Source: Mycobacterium sp. URHB0044 (GTDB taxonomy: Bacteria > Actinomycetota > Actinomycetes > Mycobacteriales > Mycobacteriaceae). Taken from it: a stretch of 64,000 nt of DNA. The DNA is taken from positions 62,001 to 126,000 of the forward strand of contig NZ_JIAW01000018.1 in NCBI RefSeq assembly GCF_000620625.1, written 5' to 3'. How positions within the stretch are numbered: the first letter of the stretch is position 1; every line of letters starts with the position of its first letter. Positions 9,285-18,691 of this stretch are shown one piece after another. The translations under genes were made by a program, and so were the position numbers. Below the pieces are notes generated by a model, which ran no database searches, was not told the origin of the DNA, and saw only the letters and a list, made by a program, of their open reading frames with translations.

Positions 9285-10139
9285 TTATCCCGACAGGTTG
9301 AAATGACCGGACTGACCGTAGAGCGCCAGTGACACCAACAGGACGGCCAACACGGCGGCTACGAGGGACGAGCGGACGGCGCGACCAACGGCTTCACCGA
9401 CTCCGGCCGGTCCACCCGAGGCGTTGAACCCGTAGTAGGTGTGCACCAACATGATCACCACGGCCATCACGATGGCCAACAGGAAGGAATAGATGACGTC
9501 CAACGGATTGAGGAACGTTCTGAAGTAGTGGTTGTAGACGCCCGTCGACTGACCGTAGAAGAAGGTAACGCCGAGATACGTCGCCAGATACGAGGTCAGG
9601 ATCGCGATGCAGTACAGCGGGATGACCACGATTACACCCGCAAGCACCCGACTGGAGGCCAGGTAGGCGATCGACCTGATGCCCATGACTTCGAGTGCGT
9701 CGATCTCCTCGCTGATGCGCATGGCACCGAGCTGAGCCGTAGCTCCCGCACCGATGGTCGCGGCCAAGCCGACACCGGCGATCAGCGGTGCTGCAAGGCG
9801 AGTGTTGACGAAGGCTGAAACGAAGCCCGCCAAGGCATCTACCCCAACCTGCGCGAGTTGGTTGAACCCGACGATTCCCACCAAGCCTCCCGCCGCAAAG
9901 GTCAGGAATCCGACGATGACGACTGTTCCGCCAATGATCGCGAGCGCGCCATTGCCAAGGCTCATCGACGCAATGAGCCTGACCACCTCGACGCGGTAGT
10001 ACGTCACGGCATCCCAGATGCCCCTGATCGTCAGGACGTAGAACCGGGTCTGGCGACCGAGGCGATTCCACCCGTTTGCGAAGTTGCGGGTGGTTCTGCG
10101 GACGCGCGGGAATTGTGTGCTTGCAACGGCCGAGCTCAT
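9285..10139 (-). CDS. yrbEB: MlaE/YrbE-type permease, YrbEB
   Basis: Inner-membrane permease of the Mce lipid importer, about 284 residues with five or six membrane segments. The MlaE signature is clear: a Gly/Ala-rich segment followed by EEIDALEVMGI, the loop that contacts the ATPase. It should pair with YrbEA and be driven by MceG, encoded at 31510-32589. I prefer ATG 10139, preceded by GGGGG. GTG 10151 overlaps the yrbEA stop (TAGTG) and is equally possible. Confidence 0.93.
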   Translation of the reverse strand: MSSAVASTQFPRVRRTTRNFANGWNRLGRQTRFYVLTIRGIWDAVTYYRVEVVRLIASMSLGNGALAIIGGTVVIVGFLTFAAGGLVGIVGFNQLAQVGVDALAGFVSAFVNTRLAAPLIAGVGLAATIGAGATAQLGAMRISEEIDALEVMGIRSIAYLASSRVLAGVIVVIPLYCIAILTSYLATYLGVTFFYGQSTGVYNHYFRTFLNPLDVIYSFLLAIVMAVVIMLVHTYYGFNASGGPAGVGEAVGRAVRSSLVAAVLAVLLVSLALYGQSGHFNLSG

Positions 10140-10150
10140 GACGGCCCCCA

Positions 10151-10963
10151 CTATCCGTACGTCACTTGCTGCTCGACGACGGTCGCGATCACGTCGATCA
10201 CGAACAGCGCCATGAACGTGTACACGACCGTCTCATTGACCGCGTCACCCACGCCTTGCGGACCGCCGCCGACCGAAATGCCCTTGTAGCAGCCGATGAG
10301 CCCTGCCGCCAACCCGAATAGTGAAGCCTTGACGAGGCATGCCATCACCTGCGGCAGGCCCACCAGGAGTGTCAGCCCGGACGCAAACGCACCCGGTGTG
10401 ACGTGTTGAAAGAACACCGAGAAGAGGAATGCCCCAACGATTCCCACCATGGTCACCAGCGCCGCGAGCATGGTCGAAACCAGCATGGCGGCGAGCACTC
10501 GTGGTACGACCAGTGCCTGAATCGGATTGATGCCCATGACGCGCAGCGCGTCGAGTTCGTCGCGGATGGTCCGCGCTCCAAGGTCCGCGCACATGGCAGT
10601 GGCGCCGGCGCCCGCGATGACCAACACCGTGACGAGCGGCCCGATCTGAGCGACGGTGCCAAGGGCAGCACCGGTTCCGGAGAAGTCTGCGGCTCCGAGC
10701 TCGATCAGCAGGACGTTCAGAGTGAACGTGACCAGTACGCAGAACGGAATGGACAGGGCGATGGTCGGAAAGAGCGAGACCCGCGCAACGAACCAGCTCT
10801 GCAGGAGGAACTCGCGCCACGCCCATGGCGGACGGAACATGAGGACGATCGCGTCCAGGCACATCGCGAAGAAGTCGCCGAGTGCCCGCACCGGCTTGGC
10901 AGCCGCGGCCGGCATCACCACCTGACGGCCACTTCCCGTGATTGGTGCTTCCTCAAGGGCCAT
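10151..10963 (-). CDS. yrbEA: MlaE/YrbE-type permease, YrbEA
   Basis: First gene of the mce operon and the partner permease of YrbEB, 270 residues. It has the MlaE-family core with the coupling motif DELDALRVMGINP, followed by hydrophobic segments. The N-terminal 30 residues are hydrophilic and cytoplasmic. The start is ATG 10963 with GAAGGGA just upstream. A 988-base region without a convincing gene precedes it, so the operon promoter should lie there. Confidence 0.93.
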   Translation of the reverse strand: MALEEAPITGSGRQVVMPAAAAKPVRALGDFFAMCLDAIVLMFRPPWAWREFLLQSWFVARVSLFPTIALSIPFCVLVTFTLNVLLIELGAADFSGTGAALGTVAQIGPLVTVLVIAGAGATAMCADLGARTIRDELDALRVMGINPIQALVVPRVLAAMLVSTMLAALVTMVGIVGAFLFSVFFQHVTPGAFASGLTLLVGLPQVMACLVKASLFGLAAGLIGCYKGISVGGGPQGVGDAVNETVVYTFMALFVIDVIATVVEQQVTYG

Positions 10964-11951
10964 TCCCTTCGCGATGCAACTCTCTTATTTTTGCGCACCT
11001 CTCACTGGCTGGTGGCTGACGTGAAAGGTACACCATTAATTTGGGACCGAGCAACCAAACCGACGATATGGACGCGGTCGCGTCGAGCTCGACCGGCAGG
11101 CGAGCTCGATTTGCTCAATGACCCGTGCGACGGATGAGGCTTCGAAGTCTCACCAGCATCAGCCCACCGCACGGCACGCACCCGGGAGACCTAGTTCGAC
11201 CGTTGAGGGATTCAGCGGGTAGTTGCATGAGCGCAGATAGAGCGCCGGTTAGCCCCGCAACGTCGAACTGTCACAATCGTCAGTTCCCGGACCGGCATCG
11301 GCCTGTGCAACACCGGGGATGCCGCCTCCGGTCGTCGCCCACGGTCGTTGCTGAACTGCCGGACCAGCACTGGGTTGACTTGTTGATCCGAAGCTCGGGA
11401 ACAAGAATTCGAATTAATAGATTGGCTTGCTATACGCGTCGATATGTACACGTAAAGGCTGCAATTGATCGGCTATCACTCAGTGCCCAATACAAATGCT
11501 CAAGCGCGCGCTATTTCGTCGTTTTTGACACCTTTACACCCTCGAATTGCCGCTACGGTTGCGGTCGCGTGGACCATCTTCGGACGCGCTGCGCATCCCA
11601 CAGCCAGCCGCGAAGAGTGACTGCGACCACACCAAACGCGCCAAGTCGGCCGACGATCGCGACACAGCCGCATGTCCTCTCCGAGTACTCACTCCGGAGA
11701 ATCCTTGGCCGCGCAGTAAATCCAAGCCGGGCCACTACGGGCGAGCGCTTAGCCCAACAAACAACCGAACGACTTAGCATCACAAATATCTACCTAATTA
11801 ACCGCTAGCGCCGCCGCGTAGTTTTCTAGCGATCTACTCTCTTTCGACGCGCAGTGAGGCAACCCGGCCCTCAACTGGCAACGTTGCTCGATCCAGCCCG
11901 CGGCAGCGCCGAAGAGCGGCCATGGAGAGCCCGGTCACGTAACCTCTGGGT
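10964..11951. other. Long intergenic region between mce operon and TetR gene
   Basis: 988 bases without a convincing gene. Frames are open here (for example 11125-11808 on the plus strand), but the translations are rich in Arg, Ser, Cys and His with no domain pattern. Base composition is visibly more AT-rich than the flanks, for example 11390-11480 and 11775-11820. The left part must hold the yrbEA promoter. A short inverted repeat TCTCCG/CGGAGA lies near 11680-11702. I see no transposase remnant, tRNA or attachment-site duplication. Confidence 0.6.
11940..11951 (+). promoter_or_regulatory. -10 element for a leaderless TetR transcript
   Basis: TAACCT (11940-11945) is followed by six bases and then the GTG at 11952. 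This TANNNT-to-start spacing is the arrangement known for leaderless mycobacterial mRNAs, and no Shine-Dalgarno sequence is visible. It supports 11952 as the true start. Confidence 0.5.
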
Positions 11952-12638
11952 GTGAGCTCCGTCCACGAAGCGCCAGTTGACGATGGCACGGTGAGAGACC
12001 GGCTGATCAAGGCGGCGGACGCGGAAATCGCCCTTCACGGAATCGGTGCGGTGCGGATGGAGGCGGTCGCCAAGCGAGCTGGAGTGTCGCGTGCCACCGC
12101 GTTTCGCCAGATAGGCACGATCTATGAACTCTTGGTCGAAGTGGCACTCAGCCACGCCAAGCGCCACGAGACGGCGGTCCGGGCCGCAATGGCGGAGGTC
12201 TGTGACACGTTGGCCAAGCTGGAGGCCGCCCTTATCTACAGCGCGCGGGAGCTGCCCCTCGACCGTTCCGTGTACGGACTGATCACGGAGCACTCCACCT
12301 CGGCTCATCACCCCGGCATTCATCTCGCGGGCGTGCGAGTATTCGAATCCGTCCTGCTGGACGGTCGCAACAGCGGCGAAATCCGAAGCGATGTCGCCAC
12401 CGACGAACTGGTGGACTTCGTCCTTGAGCAGGTTTACCTGGCGGCAGAAGCCGATGATCGCTCGGAGGACGCGGTCCGACGCCGCTTTCGCCAGTTCATC
12501 GTGCCCGCGCTGACGACTCCACGGGCGGAGGAGCACGCTCCTCCGATCAGCGAGCAAGAACTGCAGACCGCCGTCCGGACGACGTTGACCGCCGTTGAGG
12601 ACCTTGCCGAGAAGCTACGCGGTCACGTAATCATATAA
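11952..12638 (+). CDS. TetR family transcriptional regulator
   Basis: DNA-binding repressor of 228 residues. The N-terminal helix-turn-helix is clear around residues 18-60 (IALHGIGAVRMEAVAKRAGV then SRATAFRQIG). The C-terminal ligand domain is unassigned. It starts the plus-strand acyl-CoA gene block and points away from the mce operon, so it may control either or both. In other mycobacteria TetR proteins such as Mce3R and KstR control mce and lipid-catabolic genes; the same role here is inference. Its stop is 11 bases before the thioesterase start. Confidence 0.88.
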   Translation: MSSVHEAPVDDGTVRDRLIKAADAEIALHGIGAVRMEAVAKRAGVSRATAFRQIGTIYELLVEVALSHAKRHETAVRAAMAEVCDTLAKLEAALIYSARELPLDRSVYGLITEHSTSAHHPGIHLAGVRVFESVLLDGRNSGEIRSDVATDELVDFVLEQVYLAAEADDRSEDAVRRRFRQFIVPALTTPRAEEHAPPISEQELQTAVRTTLTAVEDLAEKLRGHVII

Positions 12639-12649
12639 ATTGTTCAACC

Positions 12650-13069
12650 ATGAGCTCCGCACTCGAAAACCCGACCCTTCGCATCGAGCCGCGGTGGACC
12701 GACCTGGACCCCGTTGGCCACGTGAACAACAGCGTGTTCCTCGTCTACGCCGAGGAGGCCCGCGCACGCTACCTGCGCGTCGTGCTGCCCAACGCGTGGG
12801 GCCACATCGTCGTCGTCCACAACTCCATCGATTACCACAGTTCGGTGGAGGTTTCGGACTTCGTCGACGTGACGTCGTACGTTGAGTCCGTTGGTACTTC
12901 GTCCTTCGTGACGGTCAACGTCATCTCGGTCGATGGCCGGCTGTGTGCGACGGTCCGCACGGTTCAGGTCGTGCTCGCCGACGATCGGCAGGCCTCCCGA
13001 CCATGGACCGGCGACGAGCGCAGTGCACTGACCGATGCGATCGGGACTCCCCCACGTGCAAATCCGTGA
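12650..13069 (+). CDS. Hotdog-fold acyl-CoA thioesterase (4HBT family)
   Basis: 139 residues, one complete hotdog domain. The 4-hydroxybenzoyl-CoA thioesterase signature is visible near the N-terminus as DLDPVGHVNNSVFLVYAEEA, where the second Asp of the DLD and the His-Val-Asn-Asn part are family hallmarks. It probably hydrolyses acyl- or aryl-CoA esters to free acids and CoA in the cytoplasm. It overlaps the following acyl-CoA synthetase gene by up to 35 bases. A TATAAATT stretch shortly before the ATG could act as a promoter element. Confidence 0.85.
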   Translation: MSSALENPTLRIEPRWTDLDPVGHVNNSVFLVYAEEARARYLRVVLPNAWGHIVVVHNSIDYHSSVEVSDFVDVTSYVESVGTSSFVTVNVISVDGRLCATVRTVQVVLADDRQASRPWTGDERSALTDAIGTPPRANP

Positions 13070-14603
13070 CCATCAGAGGCTGAGCAAGCCGGCGATCGTC
13101 GTGTACCCGTCGGGTACCGCGGTCGGCTTCGGCGAACTCGAGGCGCGGGCCAACCAACTCGCCCACTACTTCCGGCGGATTGGGCTGCACGCCGGTGACA
13201 CCGTGGCGATCGTGATGGAGAACAACGAGCACATCCATCCCGTCGCATGGGCGGCCCGGCGGTCGGGTATGTACTACGTGCCCATCAACACTCATCTGAC
13301 AGCGGCCGAAGCCGGATACATCCTCACCAACGCAAAGGCCAACGCGGTCGTTGGTTCGCTCGCGATGGAGCCGCTGTGTCGCGCACTCGAACCGTATCTG
13401 TCGGACATGGCGCCCGAACGTCGACTGCTCGCGGACGTCGATGCCGCCGGCTGGGTGCGCTATCCCGATTGCGTCGCAGCGGAACCGACGACACCGATCG
13501 CCGACGAAACCGAAGGCGACCTCCTGCAGTACTCGTCGGGCACCACCGGTCGCCCCAAGGGTATTCGCCGCGCGCTGACCGGACACTCGCCATCGGAAGC
13601 ACCGAACCTGTTGTCACCGCTACTCGGTGCGCTCGGCATCTCCGCGAGTTCCGTCTACCTCAGCCCTGCGCCGCTCTACCACACCGCGCCATCGGTGTGG
13701 TCGATGTGCGTGCAGGCATTGGGTGTTACGACGGTCGTGCTGGAGAAGTTCGATGCCGAACAGGCGCTCGAGTGCATTCAGCGCCATCGAATCACCCACG
13801 CGCAGTTCGTACCCGCGATGTTCGTTCGAATGCTCAAGCTGCCCGACTCGGTGCGGCTGGCCTACGACGTGTCGAGCCTCCAGCGGGTGGTGCACGCCGC
13901 TGCCCCGTGTCCGCCAGACATCAAGCGCTCGATGATCGAGTGGTGGGGTCCAATCGTCGACGAGTTCTACTCGTCGTCGGAGGGCGCGGGCATCACCTTC
14001 ATCACCGCCGACGAGTGGCTCGACCGTCCGGGGTCGGTGGGACGCGCGTTGCTCGGCACCCCGCATGTCGTCGGTGAGGACGGTGCCGAGGTGGCCACTG
14101 GTCGAATTGGTGACGTCTATTTCGAGGGCGGTGTCCCGTTCGACTACTTGGATGACCCAGGCAAGACGGCAGACTCACACAACGGCCATGGTTGGGCCAC
14201 CGTCGGAGACGTAGGGTACCTCGACGACGACGGGTACCTGTTCCTCACCGACCGACGGCACCACACGATCATCTCCGGCGGTGTCAACGTCTACCCGCAG
14301 GAGGCCGAGAGCGCCCTGGTCAGCCATCCGAGGGTCGCGGACGCAGCGGTGTTCGGCGTTCCCGATGCCGCCATGGGTCAGGCCGTGGTCGGCGTCGTGG
14401 AAACGGTCGACCCCGTGGATGCGTCGGATGCGTTCGGCGTCGAACTACTCGACTGGCTCCGAGCGCGGCTGGCGCACTACAAGTGTCCGCGCACCATCCA
14501 CTTCGAGGATCGGCTACCCCGCACCGACGCGGGCAAGCTCTACAAGAAGGCGTTGATCGAGAAGTATTCGTCGGGGCAACCCGTGAGAAGGAGCCCAATG
14601 TGA
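13035..14603 (+). CDS. AMP-forming acyl-CoA synthetase (FadD-like)
   Basis: Activates a carboxylic acid with ATP and CoA. 522 residues in two domains. The ATP/AMP loop is SSGTTGRPKG; the adenylate region holds YSSSEGAG; the hinge and C-terminal domain hold GGVNVYPQEAE and the catalytic Lys (about 501) in RTDAGKLYKK. The substrate cannot be read from sequence. The neighbours (thioesterase, DUF35 protein, thiolase) suggest a side-chain or aromatic acid catabolic pathway. ATG 13035 overlaps the thioesterase gene; GTG 13056 is an alternative start closer to the domain edge. Confidence 0.9.
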   Translation: MRSGLPHVQIRDHQRLSKPAIVVYPSGTAVGFGELEARANQLAHYFRRIGLHAGDTVAIVMENNEHIHPVAWAARRSGMYYVPINTHLTAAEAGYILTNAKANAVVGSLAMEPLCRALEPYLSDMAPERRLLADVDAAGWVRYPDCVAAEPTTPIADETEGDLLQYSSGTTGRPKGIRRALTGHSPSEAPNLLSPLLGALGISASSVYLSPAPLYHTAPSVWSMCVQALGVTTVVLEKFDAEQALECIQRHRITHAQFVPAMFVRMLKLPDSVRLAYDVSSLQRVVHAAAPCPPDIKRSMIEWWGPIVDEFYSSSEGAGITFITADEWLDRPGSVGRALLGTPHVVGEDGAEVATGRIGDVYFEGGVPFDYLDDPGKTADSHNGHGWATVGDVGYLDDDGYLFLTDRRHHTIISGGVNVYPQEAESALVSHPRVADAAVFGVPDAAMGQAVVGVVETVDPVDASDAFGVELLDWLRARLAHYKCPRTIHFEDRLPRTDAGKLYKKALIEKYSSGQPVRRSPM

Positions 14604-15049
14604 CCGTCGACGCCGGCTATCAACGACCACAGCTGAGATTGGTCCCGAAACCGACCGCTGAATCCCACGCGTTCTGGACCGGCGGCGAACGCGGCCAACT
14701 ACTCATCAACCGATGTCACGCCTGTGGACACTTCTTCCATCCGCCAGGCCCGGCATGTTGGCGTTGCCGCAGCACCGACGTGGCGCCAGAGCCCGTGTCG
14801 GGGAACGCGACCGTGGCGGCCTTTACGGTCAACCGGCAGCCGTGGATTCCCGGGTTCGAGCCACCGTACGTCGTCGCGATGGTCGAGTTGGATGACGAGC
14901 CCGACGTCCGGCTGGTCTCCAATGTGGTGGGCGCGGCGATCGAGGAGGTCCACGTCGGCATGGCGGTCGGGGTCTTCTTCGAGGAATGGACGCCGCCATC
15001 GGGTGACGACGACGGTCGGGTGTGGATCCCGTTGTTTCGGCGAAGGTGA
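14600..15049 (+). CDS. DUF35 zinc-ribbon / OB-fold acyl-CoA-associated protein
   Basis: 149 residues. The N-terminal rubredoxin-like zinc ribbon has Cys39, Cys42, Cys53 and Cys56 (CHACGHFF and CWRC). An OB-fold domain follows (TVAAFTVNRQPWIPGFEPPY). DUF35 proteins act as partners of thiolases or thiolase-like aldolases and of MaoC hydratases, for example the ChsH2 C-terminal domain with Ltp2 in steroid side-chain loss. The GTG start at 14600 overlaps the synthetase stop and has AAGGAG seven bases upstream, so it is translationally coupled. A thiolase gene lies 2.3 kb away and is the likely partner. Confidence 0.88.
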   Translation: MTVDAGYQRPQLRLVPKPTAESHAFWTGGERGQLLINRCHACGHFFHPPGPACWRCRSTDVAPEPVSGNATVAAFTVNRQPWIPGFEPPYVVAMVELDDEPDVRLVSNVVGAAIEEVHVGMAVGVFFEEWTPPSGDDDGRVWIPLFRRR

Positions 15050-15084
15050 CCCGTCGATTGGCGGAATCGTCGGATGCGAGCCCA

Positions 15085-15233
15085 ATGTGCTTCTTCGTCT
15101 CCGACGGTGATGGCTATGTACCAACGCATTTGGCACGCTGTTCGACGAGACGGGGCCGATCGGCAGCGGGGTGGCGACGGCATTGTTGAACCCGGATTCG
15201 CGCCAGCGGCGTCAATGGTCGTCGATGCGGCCA
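15085..15233 (+). pseudogene. Possible 5' remnant of a thioesterase-like gene
   Basis: In this 183-base gap the plus strand encodes, from ATG 15085, a short protein-like segment (VSDGDGYVPTHLA) that resembles the N-terminus of thioesterase-like hotdog proteins. A neighbouring frame continues as LFDETGPIGSGVATALLNP. Together they look like the start of a gene with a frameshift that is then cut off at the end of the molybdopterin oxidoreductase gene. This is a weak, by-eye call; the pattern could be chance in high-GC DNA. Confidence 0.25.
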
Positions 15234-17321
15234 CTACTTCCGAGTCACGACTTCCACCGCAACCCATGTCTCGTTGAACGCCGACATCTGGGACAGCGGA
15301 TCTTCCTCGTCGAGCGCGGTCAGTAGATTGCGGTTGGCACCCTGCTGATCCGGCAGCGCCCCGCCACGTGGATCGAATACCCTTGATCCCCAACCATGTT
15401 CGACCACGACGACCCCGGGCCGCGGTGAATCGGTGACGACGACGTCGAGCTCGATGGCACCGGTGAGCGATCGCACCCGCGCTCGGTCACCGTCTTTCAG
15501 ACCGAGGGCGACGGCGTCGCTGCCGTTGATCTCGACCTGATTGCGGTCGAGCAGTCGGCGCGTGCCCGGCAGGTCGTTGAGGTAGGAGTTCATCGAGCTG
15601 AGCCGGCGCCGGTTGCCAAGCTGAAACGGCCGGTTGGGCGGGGTCGTGATCACCTCGGATGCGAGTTGGCGGCGCGCCTCAGCCAGGAATCGGCCCGGCG
15701 CCAGCTGGATCTTGTGGTCGGGCAGGTTGACCACGCCGCGGGCGTGCCCGAATTCCTTGCCGCCCAGGACGATTCCGTGCCGATGCGCCATCAGTTCGGC
15801 CCAGGTGGTCCGGCCGCCACGTTCGACGGCCTGCTGCCAGGCTCGCTCGGGATCGAATGGGCGGTCGTCGGGCCCGTACTTCGGCAAGCCCATCGCGCGA
15901 CCAAGGCCTTCGTAGAACTGCCACTCCGGTTTGACGTCTGGCGGCGGTTGCAGCGCTTGGGTGGAGTACTGGGCGAACGGAAGCTCCTGCGTCACTGCTG
16001 CATAGGGGGCCAGCTCACCACGTTCGAGCCAATGCGTACCGGGGATGAGCCAGTCGGCGTGGCGGTGACTCTCACGTTGCACCATGTCGATGGCGACCAG
16101 GAGGTCCAGCCCGGCCAAGGCCCGATCGAGTTGGTCACCTTGGGGTCCGGAGATCACGGGGTTGCCGTGGTCGATGAACAGGGCCTGAACCTGGCCAGGG
16201 CCGGGCGTCGTGATTTCGCCGGGAAGCTCGGCTAGCGAGTGGCACCCTTCGATGGCGGGGCGGCCTGCGACGCGGGACACGTGTGCATCCGTGTCGTACG
16301 CGGGCATGTAGACGGGTGCGTATCCGCGTTGAAAGTACCTGCCGCCCGGTCGATCCCATCGGCCGGTGATGACGTTGAGCACCTCGCACAGCCATAGGGC
16401 GAGGGTGCCGCGGCTGGTTTGCGAGACGCCCGTGCGCGCCAGGGCCATGGCCGTGCGGGCCCGTCCGAATTGCCTTCCCGCCGTCTCGATGGCTGCCGAG
16501 GACACGTCCGCCCGTGCGGCAAGCATGTCGAGGGGCGCCTCGTCGGCGAGCTGACGCAGTAGCGCGACGCCCTGTTCGACGTCGCACGCGTGCCGATCCT
16601 CCAACTGTTCGTCGAAGATCACCTTGACCATGCCGAGTAGGAATGCCCAGTCCTCACCGGGCCGCAGTGCCCAATGTGACGTCGCGGCCTTGGCGGTCGC
16701 GGTGCGATATGGATCGAGCACCATGAGCGCCGCGCCGCCGGCCACTCGTTGCTTGATGCGCCTCCAGCCGTCGGGCACCGAGGACAGCCAGCACATCTTG
16801 CTTTCGGCCGGGTTCATCCCGACGAAGAGGAAGCAGTCGCAATCGTCGACGTCGGGGATCATCGGAAGCAGGTTGACGCCATACATCTCGCCGCACACCA
16901 CGGTCTTGGCGTTGGTGTCGATCGAGCCCCAATTGAACAAGCTGGCGCTGCCGAGGGCTCGCATGAACCGGTTGAGCGCCGGGATGGCCGCAGAGTTGAA
17001 GCCCGCAGGATTGCCGTAGTAGGCCGCGACGGAGTCGGCGCCACCCCGCGCGACGATGCCCTGCAGTCGCTCGGCAATGTCCGCGAACGCTTCGTCGTAG
17101 CTGGCCGCTTCGTACCGGTCGCCCACTCGACGCATCGGCGACGTGATGCGCCGGGGGTGTTCGACCAGTTCAACTGCGGTACGGCCCTTGACACAGAAGT
17201 CACGCCACGACAGCAGATTCTCCTTGTCGGGACCAATGTGCACGGCTCGGTTGTCTTCCACGGTGACGGTCAAGCCGCACCGTTGCGCGCAGATCCGGCA
17301 GTTGGTGTGAACCTTGGCCAT
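15234..17321 (-). CDS. Molybdopterin-dependent oxidoreductase (DMSO reductase family)
   Basis: 695 residues with the full domain order: an N-terminal iron-sulfur site with Cys8, Cys11, Cys15 and Cys43, the molybdopterin catalytic domains, and a C-terminal molydopterin-binding domain (from about 580; QVEINGSDAVALGLKDGDRA). No twin-arginine signal is present, so it should be cytoplasmic. No iron-sulfur or membrane partner is encoded next to it, so its electron partner is unknown. Redox role and substrate are unassigned; members include formate dehydrogenases, hydroxylases and acetylene hydratase. ATG start with GAAAGG seven bases upstream. It is divergent from the thiolase gene with about 84 bases between starts. 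Confidence 0.88.
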   Translation of the reverse strand: MAKVHTNCRICAQRCGLTVTVEDNRAVHIGPDKENLLSWRDFCVKGRTAVELVEHPRRITSPMRRVGDRYEAASYDEAFADIAERLQGIVARGGADSVAAYYGNPAGFNSAAIPALNRFMRALGSASLFNWGSIDTNAKTVVCGEMYGVNLLPMIPDVDDCDCFLFVGMNPAESKMCWLSSVPDGWRRIKQRVAGGAALMVLDPYRTATAKAATSHWALRPGEDWAFLLGMVKVIFDEQLEDRHACDVEQGVALLRQLADEAPLDMLAARADVSSAAIETAGRQFGRARTAMALARTGVSQTSRGTLALWLCEVLNVITGRWDRPGGRYFQRGYAPVYMPAYDTDAHVSRVAGRPAIEGCHSLAELPGEITTPGPGQVQALFIDHGNPVISGPQGDQLDRALAGLDLLVAIDMVQRESHRHADWLIPGTHWLERGELAPYAAVTQELPFAQYSTQALQPPPDVKPEWQFYEGLGRAMGLPKYGPDDRPFDPERAWQQAVERGGRTTWAELMAHRHGIVLGGKEFGHARGVVNLPDHKIQLAPGRFLAEARRQLASEVITTPPNRPFQLGNRRRLSSMNSYLNDLPGTRRLLDRNQVEINGSDAVALGLKDGDRARVRSLTGAIELDVVVTDSPRPGVVVVEHGWGSRVFDPRGGALPDQQGANRNLLTALDEEDPLSQMSAFNETWVAVEVVTRK

Positions 17322-17354
17322 CTGCGACCTTTCGGTAAGTACGATAGAAAGGTA

Positions 17355-17366
17355 AATTATATATCT
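17355..17366. promoter_or_regulatory. AT-rich divergent promoter / possible operator
   Basis: AATTATATATCT sits between the divergent molybdopterin oxidoreductase and thiolase genes. On the minus strand it contains a perfect TATAAT. It resembles the two TATATAG sites at 20555 and 21538, but less closely than those match each other. Confidence 0.35.
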
Positions 17367-17405
17367 CTATGCGCAGGCCCTCTACTAGCAACTCTTGGGA
17401 GACAC

Positions 17406-18593
17406 ATGGCCACCACCACTTCTCGCGCTGCCATCGTGGCCGCCGCCCGCACCGCCATCGGAACCGCCCGCAGAGGCACCTTGGCGAACGTCCCCGCGAT
17501 CGAACTCGCCAAGCCGGTGGTGCAGGCCGTCGTCGAACGCTCGGGACTCGAAGCCGTCGACTTCGACGACTTCGTGTTGGCCGAGGTGATGCAGGGCGGT
17601 GGAGACAGTGCCCGTTACATCGCGGCGGATCTCGGCCTGCTGGACATCCCGGGGTTGGCCGTCAACCGCCAGTGCGCATCCAGCCTGTCGGCGATCGCCG
17701 TTGGCGCCGGGCAGATCGCCGCCGGCATGAGTCGGGCCATCCTCGCCGGCGGCATGGAGTCGCTGTCCACGGGCCCGATCATGCAGAAGCGCAAGGCCTT
17801 TACCACCGGCAAGTCGCCCGAGGACTACGAACAGTGGCTCCCGGAGTCCCATCCCCCGACCACGGAGGCGCCCGCGTTTGACATGTCCATCACCGTCGCG
17901 CACAACTGCAACGTCCAGTACGGACTTACCCGCGAAGATCAGGACGAGTGGGCGCTGCGCAGCCATCAACGCGCGATCAAGGCCATCGACGCCGGGGCGT
18001 TCGTCGACGAGATCATCCCCATCCAGGTCCCCCAGGCTGACGGCACGACCATCACCTTCGCTCAGGACGAACATCCCCGCCACGGCAGTTCGATGGAATC
18101 GCTGGCCGGTTTGAAGGTGCTGCATCCCGAGATCGAGGGATTCTCGGTGACCGCAGGCAACTCGTCGGGCATCAACGACGCCGCCGCGGTCGTCGCGCTG
18201 GCGGCGCCCGACAGGACACAGGACGTGCTCGCCCACGTGCTGTCGTGGACACAGGTCGGTCTCGACCCGACACGTACGGGCAGCGGGCCGATCAAGGCCA
18301 TCCCGAAGGCGTTGGAACTGGCCGGGCGCAAGCTCGAGGACGTCGCCCTGTTCGAGATCAACGAAGCGTTCGCCGCACAAGCCGTGGCCTGCACCCGCGA
18401 ACTCGGACTCGACGAGGAGCTCGTCAACGTCTACGGCTCGGGCATCAGCCTTGGCCACCCGATCGCCGCCACGGGCGCCCGCATGGTGACCTCAGCGATC
18501 TACGAATTGCGTAGGCGCGGTGGTGGAATCGGCGTGCTGTCCATGTGTGCCGGCGGTGGCATGGGCGCTGCGATGGTCATCGAGGTGATCTGA
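17406..18593 (+). CDS. Thiolase (acetyl-CoA C-acyltransferase)
   Basis: Cleaves or forms 3-ketoacyl-CoA in beta-oxidation-type pathways. 395 residues, full length, with all catalytic positions present: nucleophile Cys90 in NRQCASSLSA, NEAFAAQ, His351 in GISLGHPIAATGAR and Cys381 in MCAGGGMG. This makes it a degradative/biosynthetic-type thiolase rather than an SCP-x type. ATG 17406 is preceded by GGGAG five bases upstream. It probably works with the two acyl-CoA synthetases, the SDRs and perhaps the DUF35 protein in this block. Confidence 0.93.
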   Translation: MATTTSRAAIVAAARTAIGTARRGTLANVPAIELAKPVVQAVVERSGLEAVDFDDFVLAEVMQGGGDSARYIAADLGLLDIPGLAVNRQCASSLSAIAVGAGQIAAGMSRAILAGGMESLSTGPIMQKRKAFTTGKSPEDYEQWLPESHPPTTEAPAFDMSITVAHNCNVQYGLTREDQDEWALRSHQRAIKAIDAGAFVDEIIPIQVPQADGTTITFAQDEHPRHGSSMESLAGLKVLHPEIEGFSVTAGNSSGINDAAAVVALAAPDRTQDVLAHVLSWTQVGLDPTRTGSGPIKAIPKALELAGRKLEDVALFEINEAFAAQAVACTRELGLDEELVNVYGSGISLGHPIAATGARMVTSAIYELRRRGGGIGVLSMCAGGGMGAAMVIEVI

Positions 18594-18691
18594 CATTCTC
18601 CGGGCGCCAGCGCCTGAACCGACCCGCGACTGCACGAGCGAATCGGGCCGACCGTGACGCCTTGGGCCCACCACATACAGTTCGACGATCG

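Noticed and set aside
11125..11808. 227-codon plus-strand frame in the mce-TetR gap
   Set aside because: No domain or signal, odd residue use, lower GC3, no ribosome site.
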